NCBI RefSeq assembly: GCF_040784915.1
Contig: NZ_CP160797.1
Location: forward strand, 370,001-434,000
Reading direction: 5' to 3'
Length of the DNA stretch: 64,000 bases
Source: Bacillus vallismortis
GTDB lineage: Bacteria > Bacillota > Bacilli > Bacillales > Bacillaceae
Under the pieces are notes generated by a model, which made no database searches, had not been told where the DNA came from, and saw only the letters and a program-made list of their open reading frames with translations. A program made the position numbers and the translations under genes. Positions 30,001 to 38,669 of the stretch are shown piece by piece. The first letter of the stretch is position 1. Every line of letters begins with the position of its first letter.

Positions 30001-33000
30001 CGAATGCGGCACAATCCGTACGCAAGGCCTCAGCCGCACCGGAAACAGCGCTTGAAGAGAGCCTATGCCGCATTTGGGAGAAAACGCTTAGCATAGAAGC
30101 GATCGGCATCGATGACGATTTCTTCGATTTAGGCGGCCATTCATTAAAAGGGATGATGCTCATCGCCAATATTCAGGCCGAATTGAGGAAAACCGTACCG
30201 CTTAAAGCCTTGTTCGAGCAGCCGACTGTCCGCCAGCTGGCGGCTTATATGGAGGCGTCGGCGGTTTCAGGCGCCCATCACTTTCTCAAACCGGCTGACA
30301 AACAGGAGATGTACCCACTGTCATCCGCACAGAAACGGATGTATGTACTGAATCAGCTTGACCGGCAGACGATTAGCTACAACATGCCATCTGTTCTTCT
30401 GATGGAAGGCGAGCTTGATATTTCTCGTCTGCGCGACTCGCTCAATCAGCTTGTGAACCGCCACGAGTCATTGCGTACGTCATTTGTAGAAGCAAATGGT
30501 GAGCCTGTTCAGCGCATTATGGAGGAGGCGGCGATTGATCTTCACGTGTTTGAAGCGGAAGAAGATGAAGCGGAACAAAAAATCAAGGAATTTATCCAGC
30601 CATTCGACTTAAACGATGCACCGCTCATTCGCGCGGCATTGCTTCGAATTGAAGCGAAAAAACATTTGCTGCTGTTGGATATGCATCATATTATCGCAGA
30701 CGGCGTATCAAGAGGCATTTTTGTAAAAGAATTGGCACTGCTTTACAAAGGAGATCAGCTTCCGGAGCCGGCGCTTCATTATAAGGATTTCGCCGTTTGG
30801 CAAAATGAAGCGGAGCAGAAGGAGCGGATGAAGGAGCATGAAGCGTACTGGCTCTCGGTTCTTTCAAGCGAGCTGCCTGAGCTTGATCTTCCGCTCGATT
30901 ACGCCCGTCCGCCTGTGCAAAGCTTTAAAGGGGACACGGTCCGTTTCCGTACGGGGAGTGAGACGGCAAAGGCGGTAGAAAAACTGCTCTCGGAAACTGG
31001 GACGACCTTGCACATGGTGCTTCACGCTGTTTTCCACGTCTTTTTAAGCAAAATTTCCGGACAGCGTGATATCGTCATCGGCTCCGTTACTGCCGGCCGG
31101 ACGAATGCTGATGTCCAAGACATGCCGGGAATGTTCGTTAATACGCTTGCCTTAAGAATGGAAGCGGAAGAACAGCAAACATTTACAGAGCTCCTCGAGC
31201 AAGCGAAGCAGACGAACCTGTCAGCGCTGGAGCATCAGGAATATCCGTTTGAGGATTTGGTCAATCAGCTTGATCTCCCTCGGGATATGAGCCGAAATCC
31301 ATTGTTTAACGTAATGGTGACGACAGAAAATCCTGATAAAGAACAGCTCGCATTGCAGAATCTAAGCATTTCACCTTACGAGTCCCATCAAGGAACTTCT
31401 AAGTTTGATCTGACATTAGGCGGATTTACTGATGAAAACGGCATCGGCCTGCAGCTCGAATATGCGACTGATCTGTTCTCAAAAGAAACGGCTGAGAAAT
31501 GGAGCGAATATGTTCTGCGTTTACTGAAGGCTGTTGCGGAAGATCCGAACCAGCCGCTTTCCAGCCTGTCACTCGTCACCGAAACAGAAAAACAAACGCT
31601 TCTTGAGGCCTGGAAGGGCAACACGCTGCCTGTGCCGACAGACAAAACCGTTCATCAGCTATTCGAAGAAACGGCTCAGCGCCACAAAGACCGCCCGGCT
31701 GTCACATACAACGGCCAGTCGTGGACGTACGGCGAGCTGAATGCCAAGGCGAATCGTCTTGCCCGGATTTTGATCGACTGCGGTATCAGCGCGGATGAGC
31801 GCGTCGGCGTTCTCACGAAGCCGTCGCTGGAAATGGCCGCCGCGGTGCTCGGCGTCTTAAAGGCGGGGGCGGCGTTTGTGCCGATTGATCCTGACTATCC
31901 GGATCAGCGGATTGACTACATTTTACAAGACAGCGGCGCGAAGATTCTCTTGAAACAGGAAGGCATTTCAGTACCGGATAGCTTCTTGGGAGAGGTCATT
32001 CTTCTTGACGGCGACCGCACGATTCTGAGCCTGCCGCTTGATGAAAACGACGAGGAAGATCCGCTCACAGCTACAAAAGCGGAGAACCTCGCGTACATGA
32101 TTTACACGTCTGGAACGACCGGACAGCCGAAGGGTGTCATGGTCGAGCACCATGCGCTTGTGAACCTGTGCTTTTGGCATCATGACGCGTTCAGCATGAC
32201 AGAGGAGGACCGCAGTGCGAAGTACGCGGGCTTTGGATTCGACGCCTCCATTTGGGAGATGTTCCCGACGTGGACAATCGGCGCCGAACTTCACGTCATT
32301 GATGAAGCGATCCGCCTCGATATCGTCCGCCTGAACGACTATTTCGAAACGAACGGCGTGACGATCACGTTCCTGCCGACGCAGCTGGCGGAACAGTTCA
32401 TGGAGCTTGAGAACACTTCGCTTCGCGTATTGCTGACAGGCGGAGACAAGCTGAAACGCGCGGTCAAACAGCCGTACACGCTCGTCAACAACTACGGGCC
32501 GACAGAAAATACAGTCGTCGCCACAAGCACAGAGATCAATCCGGAGGAAGGCTCACTTTCCATCGGGCGGGCGATCGCCAATACGAGAGTATACATTCTC
32601 GGCGAGGGCAATCAAGTGCAGCCGGAAGGCGTGGCCGGAGAGCTTTGCGTAGCGGGACGCGGGCTGGCACGTGGTTACCTGAACAAGGAAGACGAAACCG
32701 CGAAGCGGTTTGTCGCCGATCCGTTTGTACAGGGTGACCGCATGTACCGCACCGGCGATTTGGTGAAATGGGTGAACGGCGGCATCGCATACATCGGCCG
32801 GATCGACCAGCAGGTCAAGGTCCGCGGCTACCGGATCGAGCTCTCAGAAATCGAAGTCCAGCTCGCCCAGCTTTCTGAGGTGCAGGATGCGGCGGTGACA
32901 GCTGTCAAAGATAAAGGCGGCAATACAGCGATCGCGGCGTACGTGACACCGGAAACAGCTGACATAGAAGCACTGAAATCAGCACTGAAAGAAACCTTGC

Positions 33001-34775
33001 CGGATTACATGATCCCGGCGTTCTGGGTGACATTAAATGAACTTCCGGTTACGGCAAACGGCAAAGTAGACCGCAAATCCCTGCCTGAGCCGGACATCGA
33101 AGCGGGAAGCGGAGAATACAAAGCGCCAACAACCGACATGGAAGAGCTGCTTGCCGGCATTTGGCAGGATGTGCTCGGCATTTCGGAGATCGGTGTCAGT
33201 GACAATTTCTTCTCACTCGGCGGAGATTCCATCAAAGGAATACAAATGGCGAGCCGCTTGAATCAGCACGGCTGGAAGCTGGAAATGAAAGATCTCTTCC
33301 AGCATCCGACAATCGAGGAGCTCACCCAATACGTGGAGCGTGCCGAAGGCAAACAGGCGGACCAAGGGCCTGTGGAAGGCGAAGCCATTCTGACGCCGAT
33401 TCAGCGCTGGTTCTTTGAAAAGAACTTCACAAACAAGCACCACTGGAACCAATCGGTGATGCTTTACGCCGCGAAGGGCTTTGACCCTGAACGGGTGGAG
33501 AAAACGCTGCAGGCGCTGATCGAACATCATGACGCGCTCCGCATGGTCTATCGTGAGGAAAACGGGGACATCATTCAAGCATATAAACCGATCAGTGAAA
33601 GCAAGGTCAGCTTCGAGATCGTTGATTTGTACGGCACTGATGAAGAGATGCTGAAAAGCCAGATCAAGATTCTCGCGGACAGGCTGCAAAGCAGTCTCGA
33701 TCTGCAAAACGGACCGCTTCTGAAAGCCGAGCAATACCGTACGGAAGCTGGCGATCACCTGCTCATCGCTGTACACCATCTCGTGGTCGACGGCGTATCA
33801 TGGCGGATTTTACTTGAAGATTTTGCTTCAGGCTACGTGCAGGCTGAGAAAGAAGAGAACATTGTCTTCCCGCAAAAAACAAATTCCTTCAAGGACTGGG
33901 CGGAAGAACTGGCGGCATTCAGCCAATCAGCAGATCTTTTACAACAGGCTGATTACTGGGCGCAAATGGACGCTGAACAAGTTTCTCCTGTGCCGAAGGA
34001 CTACGAAACAGAGCGGCGGATTGTCAAACATACCTCATCCGTCCTCTGTGAATTAACGGAAGAAGACACCAAACATCTCTTAACAGATGTTCATCAGCCA
34101 TATGGAACCGAAATCAATGATATTCTTCTCAGCGCGCTCGGTTTAACGATGAAAGAATGGACAGAAGATGCCAAAATCGGCATAAACCTGGAGGGACACG
34201 GACGGGAGGACATCATCCCGAATGTGAATATCTCCAGGACGGTCGGCTGGTTTACCGCACAATATCCTGTTGTGCTCGACATATCTGAAGCAGACGCCTC
34301 AGCCGTGATCAAATCAGTCAAAGAAAACCTGCGCCGCATTCCGGACAAAGGTGTTGGCTACGGCATTCTCCGTTGTGTCACAGAAACAGCGGAAACCAAG
34401 GGCTTTACGTCAGAGATCAGCTTTAACTATTTAGGCCAATTCGACAGTGATGTAAAAACCGACTTTTTTGAGCCGTCCGTTTTCGATATGGGGCGTCAGG
34501 TAAGCGAAGAATCAGAAGCGCTGTACGCTTTAAGCTTCAGCGGCATGATCAGAAACGGCCGGTTTGTGCTTTCCTGCTCCTACAATGAGAAGGAGTTTGA
34601 AAGAGCTACAGTCGAGGAGCAAATGGAACGGTTTAAAGAAAACCTCCTGATGCTGATCCGCCATTGCACGGAAAAAGAGGACAAGGAGTTCACGCCAAGC
34701 GACTTCAGCGCCGATGATCTTGAAATGGACGAAATGGGCGATATCTTTGACATGCTTGAGGAGAATTTAAAATAA
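24024..34775 (+). CDS. srfAB: Surfactin synthetase subunit 2 SrfAB (modules Val, Asp, D-Leu)
   Basis: A 3,583-residue NRPS with the layout C-A-T, C-A-T, C-A-T-E. The N terminus (MSKKSIQKVYALTPMQEGML) is the acceptor docking region for SrfAA. Carrier serines are Ser999, Ser2040 and Ser3069 (GGDSIKG), and the epimerase has HHLVVDG at 3251-3257. Hand-read pockets are D-A-F-W-I-G-G-T-F for module 4 (Val), D-L-T-K-V-G-H-I-G for module 5 (Asp) and D-A-W-F-L-G-N-V-V for module 6 (Leu). The acidic tail ending MGDIFDMLEENLK docks with SrfAC. comS is embedded in another frame at 27160-27300. Start ATG has RBS AGAGGTGG. Confidence 0.97.
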   Translation: MSKKSIQKVYALTPMQEGMLYHAMLDPHSSSYFTQLELGIHGAFDLEIFEKSVNELIRSYDILRTVFVHQQLQKPRQVVLAERKTKVHYEDISHADADRQKEHIERYKQDVQRQGFNLAKDMLFKVAVFRLDADQLYLVWSNHHIMMDGWSMGVLMKSLFQNYEALRGGRTPANSQGKPYSDYIKWLGKQDNEEAESYWSERLAGFEQPSVLPGRLPEKKDEYVNKEYSFTWDETLVARIQQTANRHQVTGPNLFQAVWGIVLSKYNFANDVVFGTVVSGRPSEINGIETMAGLFINTIPVRVKVDRDAAFADIFSAVQQHAVEAERYDYVPLYEIQKRSALDGNLLNHLVAFENYPLDQELENGSMEDRLGFSIKVESAFEQTSFDFNLIVYPGKTWTVKIKYNGAALDSDFIERTAEHLTRMMEAAVDQPDAVVREYGLVGDEEQRQIVEVFNQTKAELPEGKAVHQVFEEQAQRTPASTAVVYEGAELTYRELNAASNRLARKLVEQGLHKGETAAIMNDRSAETVVGMLAVLKAGAAYVPLDPEFPEDRLRFMAEDSTIRMVLAGKSYTEQAQQLQVPVLTLDSGFEESEAADNLNLPSSPSDLAYIMYTSGSTGKPKGVMIEHKSILRLVKNAGYVPVHEEDRVAQTGAVSFDAGTFEVFGALLNGAALYPVKKETLLDAKPFAAFLREQKITTMWLTSPLFNQLAAKDAGMFGTLRHLIIGGDALVPHIVSKVKQASPSLSLWNGYGPTENTTFSTSFLIDREYSGSIPIGKPIGNSTAYIMDEQQRLQPIGAPGELCVGGIGVARGYVNLPELTEKQFLEDQFRPGERIYRTGDLARWLPDGNIEFLGRIDNQVKVRGFRIELGEIEAKLNMADHVTEAAVIIRKNKADENEICAYFTADREVSVSELRKTLSQALPDYMVPAHLIQMDSLPLTPNGKINKKELPAPQSEAVQREYAAPETESEKKLAEIWEGILGVKAGVTDNFFMIGGHSLKAMMMTAKIQEQFHKEVPIKVLFEKPTIQELALYLEENEGKEEQTFEPIRQAPYQQHYPVSPAQRRMYILNQLGQANTSYNVPAVLLLEGEVEKDRLENAIQQLINRHEILRTSFDMIDGEVVQTIHKNISFQLEAAKGREEDAEEMIKAFIQPFELNRAPLVRSKLVQLEEERHLLLIDMHHIITDGSSTGILIGDLAKMYQGADLEQPRVHYKDYAVWHKEQADHQKDEAYWLDTFKGELPILDLPADFERPAERSFEGERVMFGLDKQMTAQIKTLLAETDTTMYMFLLAAFNVLLSKYASQDDIIVGSPTAGRTHPDLQGVPGMFVNTVALRTAPAGDKTFAQFLEEVKTASLQAFEHQSYPLEELIEKLPLTRDTSRSPLFSVMFNMQNMEIPSLRLGDLKISSYSMLHHVAKFDLSLEAVEREEDIGLSFDYATALFKDETIRRWSSHFVNIIKSAAANPNVRLSDADLLSPAETAALLEERHMTQKTEATFAALFEKQAQQTPDHPAVRSGGNLLTYRELDEQANQLAHHLHAQGAGREDIVAIVLDRSAKVMVSILGVMKAGAAFLPIDPDTPEERIRYSLEDSGARITVVNERNMTAIGQYEGTIVNLDDAKWRNASKERLPSISGSRNLAYVIYTSGTTGKPKGVQIEHRNLTNYVSWFSEEAVLTESDKTVLLSSYAFDLGYTSVFPVLLAGGELHIVPKETYTAPDEMGCYIKEHGITYIKLTPSLFHTMVNTASFTKESNHEPLRLIVLGGEKIIPADVLAFRKVYGHTEFINHYGPTEATIGAIAGRVDLSEPDAFAKRPTIGQPIANAGALVLNEALKLVPPGASGQLYITGQGLARGYLNRPQLTAERFVKNPYSPGSLMYKTGDIVRRLSDGTLEFIGRADDQVKIRGYRIEPKEIETVMLSLSDIQEAVVLAVSEGGLQELCAYYTAEQAIEKAELRNQLSQTLPSHMIPAFFVQMDAIPLTANGKTDRNALPKPNAAQSVRKASAAPETALEESLCRIWEKTLSIEAIGIDDDFFDLGGHSLKGMMLIANIQAELRKTVPLKALFEQPTVRQLAAYMEASAVSGAHHFLKPADKQEMYPLSSAQKRMYVLNQLDRQTISYNMPSVLLMEGELDISRLRDSLNQLVNRHESLRTSFVEANGEPVQRIMEEAAIDLHVFEAEEDEAEQKIKEFIQPFDLNDAPLIRAALLRIEAKKHLLLLDMHHIIADGVSRGIFVKELALLYKGDQLPEPALHYKDFAVWQNEAEQKERMKEHEAYWLSVLSSELPELDLPLDYARPPVQSFKGDTVRFRTGSETAKAVEKLLSETGTTLHMVLHAVFHVFLSKISGQRDIVIGSVTAGRTNADVQDMPGMFVNTLALRMEAEEQQTFTELLEQAKQTNLSALEHQEYPFEDLVNQLDLPRDMSRNPLFNVMVTTENPDKEQLALQNLSISPYESHQGTSKFDLTLGGFTDENGIGLQLEYATDLFSKETAEKWSEYVLRLLKAVAEDPNQPLSSLSLVTETEKQTLLEAWKGNTLPVPTDKTVHQLFEETAQRHKDRPAVTYNGQSWTYGELNAKANRLARILIDCGISADERVGVLTKPSLEMAAAVLGVLKAGAAFVPIDPDYPDQRIDYILQDSGAKILLKQEGISVPDSFLGEVILLDGDRTILSLPLDENDEEDPLTATKAENLAYMIYTSGTTGQPKGVMVEHHALVNLCFWHHDAFSMTEEDRSAKYAGFGFDASIWEMFPTWTIGAELHVIDEAIRLDIVRLNDYFETNGVTITFLPTQLAEQFMELENTSLRVLLTGGDKLKRAVKQPYTLVNNYGPTENTVVATSTEINPEEGSLSIGRAIANTRVYILGEGNQVQPEGVAGELCVAGRGLARGYLNKEDETAKRFVADPFVQGDRMYRTGDLVKWVNGGIAYIGRIDQQVKVRGYRIELSEIEVQLAQLSEVQDAAVTAVKDKGGNTAIAAYVTPETADIEALKSALKETLPDYMIPAFWVTLNELPVTANGKVDRKSLPEPDIEAGSGEYKAPTTDMEELLAGIWQDVLGISEIGVSDNFFSLGGDSIKGIQMASRLNQHGWKLEMKDLFQHPTIEELTQYVERAEGKQADQGPVEGEAILTPIQRWFFEKNFTNKHHWNQSVMLYAAKGFDPERVEKTLQALIEHHDALRMVYREENGDIIQAYKPISESKVSFEIVDLYGTDEEMLKSQIKILADRLQSSLDLQNGPLLKAEQYRTEAGDHLLIAVHHLVVDGVSWRILLEDFASGYVQAEKEENIVFPQKTNSFKDWAEELAAFSQSADLLQQADYWAQMDAEQVSPVPKDYETERRIVKHTSSVLCELTEEDTKHLLTDVHQPYGTEINDILLSALGLTMKEWTEDAKIGINLEGHGREDIIPNVNISRTVGWFTAQYPVVLDISEADASAVIKSVKENLRRIPDKGVGYGILRCVTETAETKGFTSEISFNYLGQFDSDVKTDFFEPSVFDMGRQVSEESEALYALSFSGMIRNGRFVLSCSYNEKEFERATVEEQMERFKENLLMLIRHCTEKEDKEFTPSDFSADDLEMDEMGDIFDMLEENLK
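27160..27300 (+). CDS. comS: ComS, competence regulatory peptide nested in srfAB
   Basis: A 46-codon gene out of frame inside srfAB, just after the first carrier domain (srfAB codons about 1046-1092). It starts with TTG at 27160, 9 nt after a strong RBS AAGGAGG (27144-27150), and ends at TAG 27298-27300. The product begins MNRSGKHLISSIILYP and ends SPLYFCWREK, matching B. subtilis ComS apart from a few substitutions. ComS binds the adaptor MecA and frees ComK from ClpCP degradation, switching on competence. It is transcribed from the ComA-driven srf promoter, which couples surfactin synthesis to competence. Confidence 0.93.
   Translation: MNRSGKHLISSIILYPQPSGECISSISLDKQTQATMSPLYFCWREK
31545..33558 (+). 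repeat. 2,014-bp intragenic repeat, copy in srfAB module 6
   Basis: Second copy of the block at 20781-22794, spanning the end of a C domain, the Leu adenylation domain, the carrier domain and the first residues of the epimerase. After its right edge the two epimerases differ clearly. Confidence 0.9.
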
Positions 34776-34811
34776 GACGCAAGGGAATTACAGGAGGCGG
34801 GAGCGAAGCAT

Positions 34812-37800
34812 ATGAGTCAATTTAGCAAGGATCAGGTTCAAGATATGTATTACCTATCGCCGATGCAGGAAGGGATGCTGTTTCATACCATCCTGAATCC
34901 CGGCCAGAGCTTTTACCTTGAACAAATTACGATGAAAGTGAAAGGCAGCTTGAATATCAAATGCCTTGAAGAAAGCATGAATGTGATCATGGGCCGGTAC
35001 GATGTATTTCGTACCGTGTTCATTCACGAAAAAGTAAAAAGACCTGTCCAAGTCGTATTGAAAAAACGCCAGTTTCATATAGAAGAAATCGACCTGACGC
35101 ACTTAACGGACAGCGAGCAAACAGCAAAAATCAATGAATACAAAGAACAGGATAAGATCAAGGGCTTTGATTTGACCCGGGATATCCCCATGCGGGCAGC
35201 CATTTTCAAAAAAGCTGAAGAAAGCTTTGAATGGGTGTGGACCTACCACCACATCATTTTGGACGGCTGGTGCTTCGGCATCGTCGTGCAGGACCTATTT
35301 AAGGTATACAATGCCCTGCGCGAACAAAAGCCGTACAATCTGCCGCCTGTCAAACCGTATAAGGACTATGTCAAGTGGCTCGAAAAACAGGATAAACAAG
35401 CGTCACTCCGTTATTGGCGCGAGTACTTAGAGGACTTTGAAGGGCAGACGACGTTTGCGGAGCAAAGAAAGAAACAAGGGGGCGAATACGAGCCGAAAGA
35501 ACTGCTCTTCTCGCTGCCGGAGGCGGAAACAAAGGCCTTTGCCGAGCTTGCGAAATCGCAGCATACCACTTTAAGTACGGCGTTGCAGGCAGTTTGGAGC
35601 GTGTTGATCAGCCGCTATCAGCAGTCTGGCGATTTGACCTTCGGCACAGTCGTTTCCGGGCGCCCCGCGGAAATCAAAGGCGTTGAACATATGGTCGGGC
35701 TGTTTATCAACGTTGTCCCGAGCCGTGTGAAATTGTCTGAGGATCTCACATTTAACGGTTTGCTCAAGCAGCTGCAGGAGCAATCGCTTCAGTCCGAGCC
35801 GCATCAATATGTGCCGCTTTATGACATCCAAACTCAGGCCGATCAGCCAAAACTGATTGACCACATCATTGTCTTTGAAAATTATCCGCTTCAGGATGCG
35901 AAAAATGAAGAAAACAGTGAAAACGGCTTTGAGATGGAGGATGTACATGTTTTTGAGAAGTCGAATTATGATCTCAATCTGATGGCTTCTCCGGGGGATG
36001 AGATGCTGATAAAGCTTGCCTATAATGAGAATGTGTTTGATGAGGCGTTTATCCTGCGCTTGAAATCTCAGCTTCTCACCGCGATTCAGCAGCTGATTGA
36101 GAAGCCGGATCAGCCAGTCAGCACGATCAGCCTTGTTGACGAAAAGGAGAGAGCGTTTTTACTAACCGGCTTAAACCCGCCGGCTCAAACTCATGAGGCA
36201 AAGCCTCTGACGGAGTGGTTCAAGGAAGCGGTGAACGTCAATCCGGATGCACCGGCGCTTACGTATTCCGGCCAGACGCTGTCCTATCGCGAATTAGATG
36301 AGGAAGCGAACCGCCTTGCACGCCGTTTGCAAAAGCAAGGCGCGGGCAAAGGCTCCGTTGTAGCGTTGTATACGAAGCGTTCGCTTGAACTGGTGATCGG
36401 CATTCTCGGCGTATTAAAAGCGGGAGCAGCTTATCTGCCGGTTGATCCGAAGCTGCCGGAGGACCGAATTTCGTATATGCTGACTGACAGCGCGGCAGCC
36501 TGCCTGCTGACACATCAGGAGATGAAAGAAAAAGCGGCTCAGCTGCCGTATACAGGAACAACGCTCTTCATCGACGATCAAACTCGGTTTGAGGAACAGG
36601 CAAGCGACCCTGCAATCGCGATTGAACCCGATGACCCGGCATATATCATGTACACGTCCGGCACAACCGGAAAGCCGAAGGGCAATATCACCACTCATGC
36701 CAATATTCAAGGATTGGTCAAGCATGTAGACTACATGGCATTTTCTGAAAAAGATACGTTCTTATCTGTTTCGAATTACGCCTTTGACGCATTTACCTTT
36801 GATTTCTACGCTTCAATACTGAATGCGGCACGGCTGATGATCGCAGATGAACAAACGCTGCTTGATACAGAACGTCTAACCAATCTGATCCATCAAGAGA
36901 ATGTCAATGTCATGTTTGCGACAACCGCACTATTTAACCTACTCACCGATGCGGGAGAGGATTGGATGAAGGGGCTTCGCTGCGTATTATTCGGCGGGGA
37001 GCGGGCGTCAGTGCCTCACGTCAGAAAAGCGCTGCGGATCATGGGGCCGGGCAAGCTGATTAACTGCTACGGGCCTACTGAGGGCACGGTATTTGCGACA
37101 GCTCACGTTGTACATGATATACCGGATTCCATTTCCTCATTGCCGATCGGAAAGCCGATCAGCAATGCCAGTGTTTATATTCTCAATGAGCAAAATCAGC
37201 TCCAGCCATTCGGAGCGGTTGGTGAACTGTGCATCAGCGGAATGGGCGTATCAAAAGGGTATCTAAACCGTCATGACCTGACGAAGCAAAAGTTTATCAC
37301 GAACCCGTTTAAGCCGGGAGAAACACTTTACCGCACAGGGGACTTAGCACGCTGGCTGCCGGATGGAACGATTGAATACGCCGGCCGTATTGACGACCAG
37401 ATCAAAATACGCGGACACCGGATTGAACTTGAAGAAATCGAAAAACACCTGCAGGAATACCCGGGTGTGAAAGATGCGGTCGTTGTGGCGGACCGCCATG
37501 AGTCTGGCGATGCGTCAATCAACGCTTACCTCGTGAACCGAACGCAGCTTTCAGTTAGGGACGTAAAGGCGAATCTGAAAAAACAGCTTCCTGCTTACAT
37601 GGTGCCGCAAACCTTTACGTTCTTGGACGAGCTTCCTTTAACAACAAATGGAAAGGTCAATAAACGGCTGCTGCCAAAACCGGATCAGGATCAGCTGGCG
37701 GAAGAATGGATCGGGCCCCGAGACGAGACGGAAGAAACGATCGCGCAAATCTGGTCTGAAGTTCTCAGCAGACAGCAGATCGGCATTCATGACGATTTCT

Positions 37801-38642
37801 TTGCGCTCGGCGGGCACTCCTTAAAGGCAATGACCGCCGCTTCCCGCATTAAGAAAGAGCTCGGGATTGATCTACCGGTGAAGCTTTTGTTTGATGCACC
37901 GACGATCGCCGGCATCTCAGCATATTTGAAAAACGGGGGCTCAGATGGATTGCAGGATGTAACGGTCATGAATCCCGATCAGGAAGATCAGATCATTTTC
38001 GCATTCCCGCCGGTATTGGGCTATGGCCTCATGTACCAAAACCTGGCCAGCCGCCTGCCGTCATATAAACTGTGCGCCTTTGATTTCATTGAGGAGGAAA
38101 ACCGGCTTGACCGCTATGCGGATTTGATCCAGAAGCTTCAGCCGGAAGGGCCTTTAACATTGTTTGGATATTCAGCGGGATGCAGCCTGGCGTTTGAAGC
38201 TGCCAAAAGGCTTGAGGAACAAGGCCGTATAGTTCAGCGGATCATCATGGTGGATTCCTATAAAAAACAAGGTGTCAGCGATCTGGACGGGCGCACGGTT
38301 GAAAGTGATGTCGAAGTCCTGATGAATGTCAACCGGGACAATGAAGCGCTCAACAGCGAAGCCGTCAAACAAGGCCTCAAGCAAAAAACACACGCTTTTT
38401 ACTCGTACTACGTGAACCTGATCAGCACAGGACAGGTGAAAGCGGATATTGATCTGCTGACTTCCGGCGTTGATTTTGACATGCCGGAATGGCTTGCATC
38501 GTGGGAAGAGGCCACAACAGGTGCTTACCGTGTGAAAAGAGGTTTTGGAACACACGCTGAAATGCTGCAGGGGGAAACGCTAGACAGGAATGCCGGAATT
38601 TTGCTCGAATTTCTTAATACACAAACCATAACGGTTTCTTAA
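34812..38642 (+). CDS. srfAC: Surfactin synthetase subunit 3 SrfAC (Leu module with thioesterase)
   Basis: A 1,276-residue termination module: C (about residues 1-440), A (about 460-960), T (Ser1003 in GGHSLKAM) and a type I thioesterase that releases surfactin by cyclisation onto the 3-hydroxyl of the fatty acid. The thioesterase nucleophile is Ser1121 in GYSAG, and His1248 in GTHAEM fits the triad. Hand-read pocket D-A-F-A-L-G-C-V-F is Leu-type but differs from modules 3 and 6. The N-terminal MSQFSKDQVQDMYYLSPMQE is the docking region for SrfAB. Start ATG at 34812 follows AGGAGGCGGGAG. It lies 36 bp after srfAB. Confidence 0.96.
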   Translation: MSQFSKDQVQDMYYLSPMQEGMLFHTILNPGQSFYLEQITMKVKGSLNIKCLEESMNVIMGRYDVFRTVFIHEKVKRPVQVVLKKRQFHIEEIDLTHLTDSEQTAKINEYKEQDKIKGFDLTRDIPMRAAIFKKAEESFEWVWTYHHIILDGWCFGIVVQDLFKVYNALREQKPYNLPPVKPYKDYVKWLEKQDKQASLRYWREYLEDFEGQTTFAEQRKKQGGEYEPKELLFSLPEAETKAFAELAKSQHTTLSTALQAVWSVLISRYQQSGDLTFGTVVSGRPAEIKGVEHMVGLFINVVPSRVKLSEDLTFNGLLKQLQEQSLQSEPHQYVPLYDIQTQADQPKLIDHIIVFENYPLQDAKNEENSENGFEMEDVHVFEKSNYDLNLMASPGDEMLIKLAYNENVFDEAFILRLKSQLLTAIQQLIEKPDQPVSTISLVDEKERAFLLTGLNPPAQTHEAKPLTEWFKEAVNVNPDAPALTYSGQTLSYRELDEEANRLARRLQKQGAGKGSVVALYTKRSLELVIGILGVLKAGAAYLPVDPKLPEDRISYMLTDSAAACLLTHQEMKEKAAQLPYTGTTLFIDDQTRFEEQASDPAIAIEPDDPAYIMYTSGTTGKPKGNITTHANIQGLVKHVDYMAFSEKDTFLSVSNYAFDAFTFDFYASILNAARLMIADEQTLLDTERLTNLIHQENVNVMFATTALFNLLTDAGEDWMKGLRCVLFGGERASVPHVRKALRIMGPGKLINCYGPTEGTVFATAHVVHDIPDSISSLPIGKPISNASVYILNEQNQLQPFGAVGELCISGMGVSKGYLNRHDLTKQKFITNPFKPGETLYRTGDLARWLPDGTIEYAGRIDDQIKIRGHRIELEEIEKHLQEYPGVKDAVVVADRHESGDASINAYLVNRTQLSVRDVKANLKKQLPAYMVPQTFTFLDELPLTTNGKVNKRLLPKPDQDQLAEEWIGPRDETEETIAQIWSEVLSRQQIGIHDDFFALGGHSLKAMTAASRIKKELGIDLPVKLLFDAPTIAGISAYLKNGGSDGLQDVTVMNPDQEDQIIFAFPPVLGYGLMYQNLASRLPSYKLCAFDFIEEENRLDRYADLIQKLQPEGPLTLFGYSAGCSLAFEAAKRLEEQGRIVQRIIMVDSYKKQGVSDLDGRTVESDVEVLMNVNRDNEALNSEAVKQGLKQKTHAFYSYYVNLISTGQVKADIDLLTSGVDFDMPEWLASWEEATTGAYRVKRGFGTHAEMLQGETLDRNAGILLEFLNTQTITVS

Positions 38643-38669
38643 ATGAAGTGTGAAAGGAGGAGACGGCCA

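Noticed and set aside
38643..38669. Earlier srfAD start directly after the srfAC stop
   Set aside because: The ATG at 38670 has a strong RBS 9 nt upstream; the earlier ATG has none.
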